Assembly (NCBI GenBank): GCA_963678675.1
Contig: OY783197.1
Span: 5,800,400 to 5,864,399 of the forward strand
DNA: 64,000 nucleotides
Source of the DNA: Xiphydria camelus
Taxonomy: Eukaryota > Arthropoda > Insecta > Hymenoptera > Xiphydriidae
Direction: 5' to 3'
Below the pieces are notes generated by a model that had not been told where the DNA came from, did not search any database, and was given only the letters and a program-made list of their open reading frames with translations. Shown in pieces: positions 43,215-55,200 of this stretch. Position numbers and translations under genes: made by a program. Within the stretch, counting starts at the first letter, position 1. The number at the start of each line of letters is the position of its first letter.

Positions 43215-46200
43215 GTAAGTGACACTTCCTGAAAATTCCAAATCTGGAGTGACTTTTGGGGTAGTATCGCTGCTGATGCCAAATGGAAGAACTCTATTTT
43301 CTGGGCGATATAAATAAAATTCCATTTTTGAAAAATTTTATTATTTCCAATTCGAGAGAGATGATTTATAGCTAGATGAACAATAATCGTACCGCAAGGA
43401 AACGTTACATTCGTAAAAGAAAGGAGAAATGTCGAAGTAGAAGAACTGTGGCGTTGAAAGTGCGAAAACGAAAAGTATCTTCGTACCAGTTGTTCCTTGT
43501 AGATGTATACCTACATTCGCATTTGGGGTCGTTTCCTCTTCTGGATTTGCTTTGGTAGTCAGTCATTCGATTCTTCGACTTTTTTTATTTTTCCTTTGAG
43601 AGTCGTTTTCCGCTCTCCGCCTTCTCCCTACGGCCACCTTTCGTTATATGGTGAAACGGGGTAACTCGCGGGGTACCAAAGTTGGTACCTCGCAAAACAA
43701 TTTATTTGAAATTCGTTTTCCGAACGAGACGATAAGCAATCAAAGCATTCACGAAAAAAAATAAATCGTAGCGCTTACAAAGTTTGTAGTAAATTTCGAG
43801 AGAAGGGCAATTTATTGTAACGATAACTACAATTTTAGTAAAACTTGTAGAAGTTGTAAGCGTTGTTCTTATTTCTATTAAAATGGTAGCTATTTTAACA
43901 ATAAATTGGCTTTTCCCGAAATTTATTACAAACTTTGTAAATGCTACGATTTATTTTTTCCGTGTTCATCGTAGTTTTCGATCGTTTTGACATGGGGAAA
44001 AATTGTTTTCTTCAAATGACGAACTATATCTAATTTAAAATTTACTTTAGATGTTATATTTCCTGTCGTTAAAAATGTAGAATTTATCTCGGTGTCTTGT
44101 TTTATATAAATACCTCACTCACAACATAATATGTACATGTATCATATTTGGAGTATTTCGTCACTATCGTATCACCGTAAAAACGAATCCTTTATCAGAA
44201 GTAAGGGGCTGTCCATAAATTACGTAAGGCAAGTGAGTGGTCCATATAAATCTCTATAGTAACTTACGTAGGAGATAAAAGGAGAGGGAGAGGTCAAAAA
44301 ATTTTACGTAAGAAATATTATAGGAATTCTTCTCCTATTCCTTATACACTGAAAAATAATTAACTAGACTTAAATATTGAAAAAGAATAAATAATAATTT
44401 TTTGATAGCATTGTGAGATTTTGAAAAGCGAAACGATGCGAAAACTGGTCTGAGAAGTCCACAGATATTTCTACACTGAGTTTGTTAAATTTATAATACA
44501 GTGGACTCGATTATCCGAGGTAATTGATACCGAGGGTACCTCATTTAAAAATAAAACTCGGATAACCCGGTTCTTTTAAATTGCTTGTGGATGACGAAGA
44601 AAAATCCAAAAGGTACATCATACAGTTTTATATTTACTTACACACATGTATGTATTTTATCTTATAAAGAAGTTTTTGATAGATTTTTGAGTTAATTTTT
44701 TGCCTCTCTTGGAAGCGGCAATGTTGCGCCAACGTTGGAGAAACAGTAAACTATGCGGCAAGAGAGCTCTCGGTTAATCCGGAGCCTCGGTTAACCGGGA
44801 CTCGGATAACCGCGAGTCTACTGTATAAATAAATTAACAGTCGGATTTATTAATAAGATTTTTTAACAATTGTTCTCCATTTTATTTTGATACTATTCGG
44901 TTGATTATATTTGCAGAGAATGTTACCGTGGTCTGATGAAAGATATTTACACACACGCTAATGAATAACGCGTGTCTACATTGTCACAAATTATGTTTTC
45001 ATCATATAATAACACTACAGTTAATTATAATGGAAAAGGATTACTTAAATATATAAGAATAATTAATAAATCCACTTTTATATTTAAGCCTACGACCTCC
45101 TATCACGTCACTGCTATCGGGCGGACCCCCCCCCCCAATAGTTTCTTCGACGCATAAAGAAACACCGCCGGCTGATGAGCGTCGTCGTGTTTACCTGCGC
45201 GGTGACCTCACCACGCAGTCGTATCACGGTAATAAGAGAACATTATGTCGGCGACGGCAGTGACGCACAGCCGGCGAGGGTTTTTGATGCATCGAAAAAA
45301 CTATTCTATATAATAGAGAGACGACCTCCTATCCCGTCACTGCCATTGGTAGCCCGCTCGAACGTAAAAGTTAGAAATTTGGAAAACTGTATAAGGGAAA
45401 TATATCTTGTCATATATGGTTGAATTTGTAATAAAATTTCCTATATTTTTGTCCACATGACCAAACCGATATTTCGAAAAATTAGATTAAAAAATTTTTT
45501 TTGAATAATAATGCGTTTATCCAAAATCTGTTTAAGGCATTTTATTACATTGAAAAAAACCAAACAAAACGTACGTTTACACTTTTCATCTATCTCCCTT
45601 CGTTTCGGAGATAGCTCGAGGGGGATGACAGTTCAGGGGTCCATTTCACCCCCTTAAACTAAAATTGGGCCGCTATAAAAAATAGGGGTCTCTTATTTTT
45701 CGATAAACTAAATTTACGGAGTTTCATCAAGATCGGAAGCGGCGGCCTCGGATACTTTCCTTGTGAGAGAGAGCCCTCAGTTAATCCGGAGCCTCGGTTA
45801 ACCGGGACTCGGATAACCGCGAGTCTACTGTATTACATAATATGTTATGGGGAAGGGAGGAGAGGGAAGACTGTGATTCTTCAAAATCACCTTACACAAT
45901 GTATGAATAGCCCTTAAAATGCAAAGCGTACCTATGGTGAAACGGAATGAGTTGGCACAGGAAGTTGGCCCCTCGTTTCTATTACTTTCCGTTATTCCAA
46001 AAAATGTGAACTGTCCAATACTTTTTATTCAATAATCCAGTTGAAAAACGAGTATCGATAATTATACGTATTTATTCAACTTACTATTATTTTACAATAT
46101 CGAATTAATGCCTATCGAAATTAAGCGTTCTACTTAACTTCTGCAATGTATATGAAAATATAGCTGAATATTTATCGTATACGTCGTGTACGATACGTCG

Positions 46201-49200
46201 ATCATGTTCTATGCTAGCTAGGGAAGTCCGAGGTAAGTTTATTAATGAAGTTAGCCGCTCGTTAACATTGAAAGTAATGGGAACGAGGGGCCACCTTCCT
46301 ATTAAAACTTGCCTTCCTCTCCCACAGGGAGCAGAGTTTTCATTGGAACTAAAAACTGTTAAAAAAATACATCTTCTTGTACCGCCGAAGGCCCACTTAC
46401 TGAAACTTCCACTTGAGGAAAAAATTTTGAAATTACTGTCATAATAAATTTTTCAGTTGAATTTCAATTCTTATTGATACATCAGTTAATTTAATGTTCC
46501 CCCTGTTATATGAAATAAATGATATTGAACTTTAATAAGAAAAATATAATTAATGAATTAAAAGAAATATATACTCCCTTGCAGTAGTTTCTGAACATTT
46601 CAAAATATGTATTGTAGTAGAAACTGAACACCAGGTGTCGTAGTTCCTGTACAGTTGAATCTCTCTGGAGGAAAAATTAGTATTTTTTTAGGCAATTAGG
46701 AAGAGAAATTACTAAAAAAGACATTTATTTAATTCCAAAATATAAGATTTTTAATAGAGCAACATGAATATAAATATTTAATTATTTAATTACTCTTCTA
46801 GTTTACGTTTCTTTGGTTCTTCTTCTTCTTTACTTTCCGTCCCATTTTCTTCATCCATCATAGACAAACATTGTCTAATACTTCTTTTTTAATTTTTGTA
46901 GCATCAACAGGGTGAACTTTTTTGATTTGCTTCTCTCCCAATGCTTTTTTTCCTTGCCTTTTCATTGCCTTCATTTCTTTTTCAAGTTTCCGATGCTCTT
47001 TTTAGATCTGTCTTTCCTGCAACTCTTTCCCGCTGCTCTTTTTTGATCTGTCTTTCCTGCAACTCTTTTTCCCGCTGTTCTTTTTTGATTACTCTTGCAA
47101 GTTTACGTGCTTCTGCTGTCTCTTGCTTAAGTTGTTTTTTCTTCAATCTCTCTTCCGCCCTCAAATGTTTAGAATCCAGCTCTTTTTGTTTTTCCAATTG
47201 TTCGTTTGTATGAATATCATACCATTCATCAGAAACCATCACTGAAGGTCGTTTAACTAGATTTTCTTTTTTTTAATGGTTCCTTTGGCCACGGCCAAAA
47301 GAGAGCTTTTTTGAAGGGAGAAGACATATCAGGTATTGGACCCTCTTCTTCTACGAGATTATCTGTGCTGATACTATCAGAACCTTTGCATGTTACGTCC
47401 ACATTAACATTTGGAAGATTTTGCTGATGAGTTTCTGTAGGAGTAATGTTTTTGTGCAGTTCAACGTTCTCCTCTTCTTTTTTCAAATCAATCTCGAGCA
47501 CATTTTCGAATATTCCTGTAGGCATCTCAGAATTAACATCAAGCTGATCAGCGATATCTGTCATGACTTTCTCTTCCTTTTTCTCAATATCAACTGTACT
47601 GCTCCTATTGGTATTTTCCTCTTCCTTTTGAGACACTAGACTCTTTAACTGAATCATTATCTTGCTCAATACTACTGGCAAGCTCTGGCACCAAGCTTAA
47701 TTCACCATTGGCTTCAACTTTGAATAGAAGAGATCCATCGGTTACAGATTCATCCAGTACAAACTCAGATAATTCATCTTCTAAGATGATAAGTTTATCA
47801 GAAGAACCTTCTGCACCTGCAGAGCTGTCATTTGTATACAATAAAATGACACCTGAATCTTCTACTACCCTCTGATCATTAGGAGTTATCTGAAAGAAGT
47901 ACCAAAGACACCAGTTAGCGAACAAAAAATTAAGTTTTTAACCTAGTAAATTGATCGAAATATTTTTAAAAATAAAGAAATTATTTAAAATATAAAAAAA
48001 TGTAGCAAATTGTATGGAATCATGAAAACATGAATTGATAATAATCAGAATTGAGTAAGTATATGTACCCCATCTTCTTCAGATTTTATTTCTGTTTCTC
48101 TGTTGTTTCCCTCTGGTGCATTCTCAGCATGATTCTCTGCAGTACTTATAACTTGGGCTTTTCTCCAAATGTAATAAAGAGATTTCATTCTTTCTTTTCC
48201 TGTCCATTGGTTGTAGAGTCCAACTGAATGAAAAAGATGGAGAGTTTCTTCATCTATGAGGCTTTCCAAAAATTCAAAGTGTGTCATCTCAGATTCATCC
48301 TTCTTGGATGGTTTGGTTACCATCGGACCTGTCGACTTTTTGAAATATTTATCGTAATTCACTGCGTCAGCCGAGAATGGATGCAAACCGGTGGCCCGAA
48401 ACCCATTTCCAAGAATCGACTCTTGATTGAGTTTATCCAAAGTGTGGCGAAAAGGATGTGGTCGCCATCTTATCGGCGGAGCGTTTCGTCCCGGAGTCGG
48501 CCTGTGGACTCGTCAGTAAGGCTAGGTCGACTCCTGCCTTAGACGCTCTGTGGTCCTCGGTGAGAGACGGGCAGTTGCGGTCTTATATAGAAACTTGCCC
48601 GTTGTTGGACCACTAACGAGAAGCCGAAAGCCGTGGAGTCGACGGGTGGCGCCACCTGGCGGCGGGGCGCCGTAGCGCGATGGGTCGCCACAGTACTCCC
48701 CCCCTAGTGACGTCTAATGTATGCAGACGGAACGAGGCGGAAGAAGTGGTGTGTGTGTGTGTGTGGCGACGGCTTGGCTGTGAGCGTGACTGCGTGGGAC
48801 GTCGGTGGACCTCGGTAGGAATCTTCGATCGAGATTCGATATACCGAGGGATGTCGAAGGCTGGAAACTCCGCCGGTGCTCGTCGCAGCGTGTGAGATCG
48901 ATCATCCTCAGGTGCGTGTGTTGTGGCATGCGTATGCCGTGCGTATCGGGGCCTGTACGTGTGCCGTGACGTCGTATCGAGGCGTGCGTGTACATGTGCC
49001 GTGACGTCGTATCGAAGCGTGTGCGTGGGTCGTGACGTAGTGTGGAGGAGTGCGTGTACGTGGACCGTGACGTCATATCGAAGCGTGTGCGTGGGTCGTG
49101 ACGTCGTGTCGAAGCGCGTGCGTGGGTCGTGACGTCGTGAGCGTGTCGTTGGCTCTGCTTCCAGAGATCAAGGTGTCCTTGTCATGGGAGTTCCCTTGGT

Positions 49201-52200
49201 CCAGAAGGTATGCTGCAGGATGATGGATCTTCTCCGCTGGATCACGTCGGGGTCACCAATGTGGCGAAAAGGATGTGGTCGCCATCTTATCGGCGGAGCG
49301 TTTCGTCCCGGAGTCGGCCTGTGGACTCGTCAGTAAGGCTAGGCCGACTCCTGCCTTAGACGCTCTGTGGTCCTCGGTGAGAGACGGGCAGTTGCGGTCT
49401 TATATAGAAACTTGCCCGTTGTTGGACCACTAACGAGAAGCCGAAAGCCGTGGAGTCGACGGGTGGCGCCACCTGGCGGCGGGGCGCCGTAGCGCGATGG
49501 GTCGCCACAAAAGCTTGTGTGAGCAAGGGACCAAAATCTTCTCTTCTCATACGTCCATCGTTGCTTTCTGTCCTCCAATCACGAACAACCTCTCGCCAAA
49601 TTTTTTTTAGTGGACGAAATACAGCTACATCCATCGGTTGAAGGATATGCGTTGCATTTGGGTATAAGGTGACGAGCACAATGTTTTTCGAGCGACAAAA
49701 ATTAATTAATTCCAATGTCATATGGGACACATGACAATCTACGTACAAGATAATTGGAAATTAAATATGATTTTGTATTAGCCAGGGATAAAAGACATTT
49801 GCTATCCATTCGTAGAAAGATTCAGCTGTTTCCCATCCTGTATCGGTACGACCAATCGCCCATCCTCGTGGCATCGTCACTGAAATACTGCGAGAAATTT
49901 TAACGTAGTTAAATACAACCATCGGAGGCAGTAATTGACCTGCACCATTACCACAAAACAGAGTGGTGAGACACTTATTTTCGTCATTGTTTACAAAATT
50001 ATACGCGATTTTATCTCCTCTTTTAACAAGTACTCTATCGCCAGTTGGACTGAGGTAAAAAGCTGACTCGTCACAGTTATAAATTCTTGATTCATCGATA
50101 TGGCGAAGATCTTTTGAGTCCAAGTAAGACCCCACTTCGTCAAACCAAGATCGAAGCATTTCAGAAGTCTCAAAGTATAACTGTAAAGAAATTTGGATAA
50201 AATATGAGGAGGTTAGGTTTACTGTCAAAAATGTGTTCAGAAAGTGCAACATAACCTCACTAGCGTGGCCCACTAACTGAAATGGAACTTCCTCTGTTAA
50301 ATCCAATATTTCTTCACTTTTAATTAATTTCCATCGATGCTGTAATTAATTACGTATACACGCACATGTATCTTAAAGTAGAATTAATACTTACATGATT
50401 AAAATTATGCTATTAGAAGCATTGACAACTTTCCACGTCGTGAGCGGTCGAATGGTGGAATCTCACCGTCGAAAGTGTGAGTTCGCTATTTTAAATCATT
50501 TCATTTTAATTATTTTTATATTTCGAAGATTGACAATGCGGGGGGATCCAGATAGAAGAATAAACACAGATTAAGGACAAAATGTTTCCCTAAATATTTA
50601 GAAACTTTTCAAGTTGGAAAATTAGAAATACTATGAAAGTGTTCAGTAACTCCTGACTGTTCAGTAAGTGGGCCTTTGACGGTATATCCTCGCTTTGTTC
50701 TCTCATCTATTTCAACCTTTCTTCCGATATTCCTCTGTTCGCTTCGAACATCCTCTCACCGTGGCCCTGACAGATTAAGTTCATCTACCCTCGCATCTTC
50801 CGTACATATGTACGTATATTATTCCGAAAGCTCAAAGTCCTCGAATGACATTGAGACGTCGTTTCAAATTTGTCTAAACCGCAAAGTCACTTGGAAACGA
50901 TAGCGGGATGGTGGTCCTAGTTCTCTCGAAAGGTGGCGCATGGCTAGAAGAGTGGCCTGGTACGAAATACCGTGTCACACAAGCAGAGAGCGCGATAAGC
51001 CGTGTCCCACAAACCGAATGACGTCGACGGGTCTCGAATGCAGCAATAGCGAAGAACAGATCGGTTGTCTTGATCCAAAATTGATCGTGTTCTTCTAGTA
51101 ACATTTTTTCGGATGTTACTAAAAAATCTGGTGTTATTCTAAAAGTGGTTGTCAAAAAGTAAACGAATTTACGGTGATTCGACCAGTTTTAGAGTAAAAT
51201 TATTGAAATATAGAGCTCTTATTCGCATAAGAAATTTGTTTTAATGAATTATAATTTTCCGAATCTATATTGGGCTTTTGTGTATCTATTATTATACTGA
51301 AAGAAAATATAAGTGAACAATTTTTACGTTCGAAGGGTTTTTAGAAATATATAGTTTTCTATTAAAAATTTATAAATAATTGTAGGGGATATTGGATCTT
51401 TGCAGTCCATTCGTTTGATTTTTTCCACCCCCGGCTTTCACACGTTGCGCTGCGTTTAGTGGGAACGCGAGACATTCGCGTGGGTATCTGGGTCGAGGAT
51501 CCCAAACTGTCTCGTCGACGTGAATTATCGTCCGGGCCGTTAATCGGTCACCCAGCCGCTGAGGAACTCGACTTTTCTTCGTGCTCACTAGAGAATTGCC
51601 GGAGAAATACGAAATTGGCCGTCATATGATGCTGCGTTTTCTTAAGTCATTCCGTTAATTATGGCCAATTGCAAGTGCATGAGATAGCAAAAATAATTTT
51701 CTCCCTGCGTAAATACAACACTTGATACGATCAAAAACTATGTATTTTATCAGGAAGTTTAGTTGAAAATGTACACAAAATCTTTATCACAATTTTGGAT
51801 TCGAGGCTCGATTCAAATGCTACAAGAAGTAGTCACTTTAAAAAGTCACCCTGTATAGGCGAGAAACGATCAATCGCGCACGAGTTGTAAATTGCATCCA
51901 AGGTACACTCGGCTCTCAAAGCTATCTTGAGCAATTACCGCTTGAGTAATTCGCTCTCGCGCAAATCAAATCCTGTATACCCGGTCTACAGGGCTACAGT
52001 CTCTGTACCGCGAAACCTACAAAGTGCAAACCATCCATCGATAGGGTGAGCCTTGATGTATGCGTGCGGTATGTATGTATTAGCAGGTTAGCACGTACTC
52101 TCCTATTTGACGTAAGAATGAGATTTCACCTGTTTCCGGATTTGCATTGCTCCTTCACGTTGATGATGCAAAGTGCAAACGTCGCATCTGTGGTAACTGT

Positions 52201-55200
52201 AGCTCGAGGCAGACGAGCCGAGGGAGACGGAAGACCGAGGTATGTAAATTGGTAGTGGAAGATAGCCCTTCGTTAACATAAAATGTAATGGGAATGAGGG
52301 GCCAACTTCACGTATCAACTTGCTTCGGTCTCTCCTATCTACGTATATTTAAGTTTTCTTCTTATGCCATTTTATGAAACTTGAACCACTATAGGAGATT
52401 GGCCCCTCGTTGCCGTGGAAAGTAATGGAAACGAGGGGCTAACTTCACGTATCGACTTGCTCTGGTCTTCTCTAATCTAGATATTCAGTTTTTTATTACG
52501 CCATTTCTTAAAACTCGAGATACTACAAGAAGTAATGGGAATGGGGGGCCAACTTCATGTATCAATTTGTCTTGATCTCCTCCACTTTACGTATTTCAGT
52601 TTTCTTATTATGCCATTCTTAAAGGTCAAGTCACTACACGAAGCTGGCCTCTCGTTGCCGTAGAAAGTAATGGTAACAAGGGGCTAACTTCACGTATGAA
52701 GTTTCCACGGCTCCTCCTCTATCTACGCGATTCAGCTCTCTTCCTACGCTGTTTTATAGGTCAAGCCACAAAATATCATCGTTCACGTAATTTAGCACAT
52801 TATTTAGGCATGTTTAGGTGTTTCCACATATACGCCAGACGTTCGGGTCGTGAAACGGGTATATTTATCCGAGCACTCGGCAATGTGTTAAAGGCCCGCT
52901 ACATGTATCGTCGAATCGGACCGGAAGTCATTGCATTTGGCGGCCGAGAACCTGAGGCGCCGTTCATTCGTTTCTGGTACATTACGCTCGATTATGCCCA
53001 CTTTACTCTCGGTATATTAAATGGATAGCTATTTTCGAGCGGATTTATTTGCGGATTCGACTTGACTATTCTGCGCTTTACTGGCCCTCACCGTGAGTTC
53101 GATAAAGTGTGGCGAAACTTGAATATGCAGTCCGATTGTGTACGGCTTTCCGCAGGTTTTGAAAATAGCAGCATCGTTAAAGAGAGGGTTTCTTTTCCTT
53201 CTTTGTCATCCACTGCATTGGCCTGTTATAAAAGACTAACAAACAAACGGTTGGTACGACTAAAAAACGTTATGTGATTTTGTCGAAACAATAATATAAA
53301 TTTAATTAAATGGAGCACAATCATCTTATTAACTTTAATACTATTATAGGCCGTGAGTTGGCATCATATTTAAGATCTCCTTAATCCGTAACATGCTACT
53401 TGCATATGTAATTAAAAATATAACGAGTAATGATATTTTATACATATGCGCATAAATAATATGTAAGCTTGGGGAGACCGGATCAAAAAAGTTGACAAAC
53501 GAAGTTGGCCCCTCCTCTCCATTACTTTCCATGGCAACGAAAGGCCAATTTCACGTATCAACTTGCTCTCTTACAATAAACTACTGTACATCGGTGATAT
53601 TTTTTAACCATATACATTAGTTATAATTTCGAACACGTGTTCAACAGCGCGAGGCGTTAATGAATATCTAGTAGAAAGGCGCGAAGGAAAATCTACGAGA
53701 ATTTGCAGCAACCCGCTCTAGAACCATGCGTTATGAACCACAGCGTCTGTTCATCGTCTGCTGTCTGCGCCTCGATAGGTTTTCTTTTCAAAGAACGCTC
53801 CGTCGAGATTTTCCATCTGTTGTTTACTCGTCATCCTTCTTTACGGATTTGTGTTCTCTGGGTCTCATCTACACGATTAATCGATGAAGACGTATTTAAA
53901 CGACATAAATTGCGTCACTTCTGACGTCACTGTGAGCCGCCGTAGGTAACGTGCTTCGGGCACGAACTCGACAGATGCGTCACTGTCCATCCCGATGTAT
54001 TTTTGGACGTTTGATTTTCACGTTACGTTCTAACCTTCGTGGTCTTTCTCAAACTCCGAAAAGTACTACAATTCAATGCTTATATCAAGAATTATACAGT
54101 TAGTTGGGTCATCACCCTTTGTTGACATTGTTAGCGGTGGATGTGGACAGACGGTGTACGGTGGTGTGATGACCATCGATCAAAACCATATAAGAGAAAC
54201 GGTAGTGGCGATTTGTAGTTTAGTTTTAATGCCTAATTACACCACGTGTCCCACAAATGCAGAAAACAGATTATCGTATACTCTGTATACTAATTCATAT
54301 TAAAAATAATCCTGGATTATAATCGATAATTCATTGTATCTTTTAACAAGGAAACCATCTCGATTTATTCTCGCCGATTTTGATGGAATTTATATATGTT
54401 ATAGAGGGGATAAAAATATAAGACACGTATTTTTTTTATTGGCAGAGATACATATTTAGGAGGTGTAATTCACCCCTGAAAACTGTCGCTATTTTCGTTT
54501 CTTATTTATAACTCAACATTGAAAAGAGATAGTTGAAAATGGTAAATTATAAAATGTTTGTTCTCTTATGTGCCCTTTAAATTTGTATAAGAAATTATTT
54601 CAAAAATCAAAATTTTATCTCCATTTTTTAGAAAAATTAATTTGTTCTGCTGTAAATAGTTTCATCAAAATCAGCGAGGTTCAAACGAGATAGTTTCCTT
54701 GTAAAATTCATTGTTTATAATTGGATAAATTTAATATATAGAGTGATGTGTATTACGCTTTATTGTAATTAGGTTTCGAGATTACTTTCCATAAGGCGCA
54801 ACTGCAGTCGATAATGCTGCATTTATGGAAGGGAACCACGAAACCTATTTACAGCGGAGTATGAAGCGTGTCACGCTGTATATAAAGTGTTATATCATGG
54901 AACAGAAACGATTAACAATTTCTGTATAGGTTCAAACTTCATCAAACTTATCAATCAATAGTTTAAAAATTAAAATGTAGATGTAACAATAATATTGATT
55001 ATAGAGAATTTTTATGGATTATTAACAATACTTTCGTATTTTAAATTATTAAGATGACATTGTTATTAGTAAATATTGTTAGGAGGTTGAGAAGAAGGAA
55101 GGAATGTAAGTAGGGAAGGGAGAGGATAACGGTTGATAGAGTTATAGATATAAATAGGGAATTCAAGTACCTGTGGGTCATTACGTCTCTGAAGAGGGCT

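Larger units (their letters stand above)
44204..45905. mobile_element. 1.7-kb non-autonomous TIR element
   Basis: The ends AGGGGCTGTCCATAAATTAC (left) and the complement of the right end (AAGGGCTATTCATACATTGT) correspond, followed by GTAAGG. The GGGCTGTCCATAAATTACGT end type is common in insect elements. It encloses a Tigger MITE, a poly-C run (45127-45136) and a second partial Tigger end. No coding sequence. Confidence 0.45.
48443..49509 (-). mobile_element. TRIM: miniature non-coding LTR retrotransposon
   Basis: Two 250-bp LTRs (48443-48692 and 49260-49509) differ at a single base. The target duplication is AAAG (48439-48442 and 49510-49513). The - strand is the sense strand: TATATAAG lies in the LTR, a tRNA-Trp-type primer site sits 1 nt inside the 5' LTR, and a polypurine tract precedes the 3' LTR. 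The 567-bp interior has no gag or pol and consists largely of a GTGACGTCGT-type minisatellite (48935-49141). It must be mobilised in trans. Confidence 0.93.
46982..50306 (-). pseudogene. Tigger/pogo-like (DDE_1) transposase
   Basis: The three catalytic aspartates are visible: [35 protein letters not shown] and [19 protein letters not shown]. The frame then reads LLTQAF, is cut by the TRIM, and continues [26 protein letters not shown], the usual GL.PF....V motif after the catalytic core. A GT..AG intron (47890-48068) leads to [13 protein letters not shown]. The acidic tail and [10 protein letters not shown], then [16 protein letters not shown] and a Lys/Glu coiled coil, end the protein. Damage: TAA at 49758-49760, frameshifts near 47640 and 47255, and the TRIM insertion. 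The N-terminal HTH exons are not recognised upstream of 50306; a possible acceptor lies at about 50185. Confidence 0.8.
46382..50682 (-). mobile_element. 4.3-kb Tigger/pogo-like transposon split by a TRIM
   Basis: TA at 46380-46381 and 50683-50684 flanks inverted ends: CCGCCGAAGG then CCCACTTACTGAA on the left, and the complement CCGTCAAAGG then CCCACTTACTGAA on the right. It encodes a DDE_1-type transposase on the - strand (46982-50306). The LTR element at 48443-49509 lies within the transposase frame. Confidence 0.8.

Noticed and set aside
48680..49132. Open frames within the TRIM interior
   Set aside because: They translate the GTGACGTCGT minisatellite and flanks; no gag, protease or RT motif is present on either strand.
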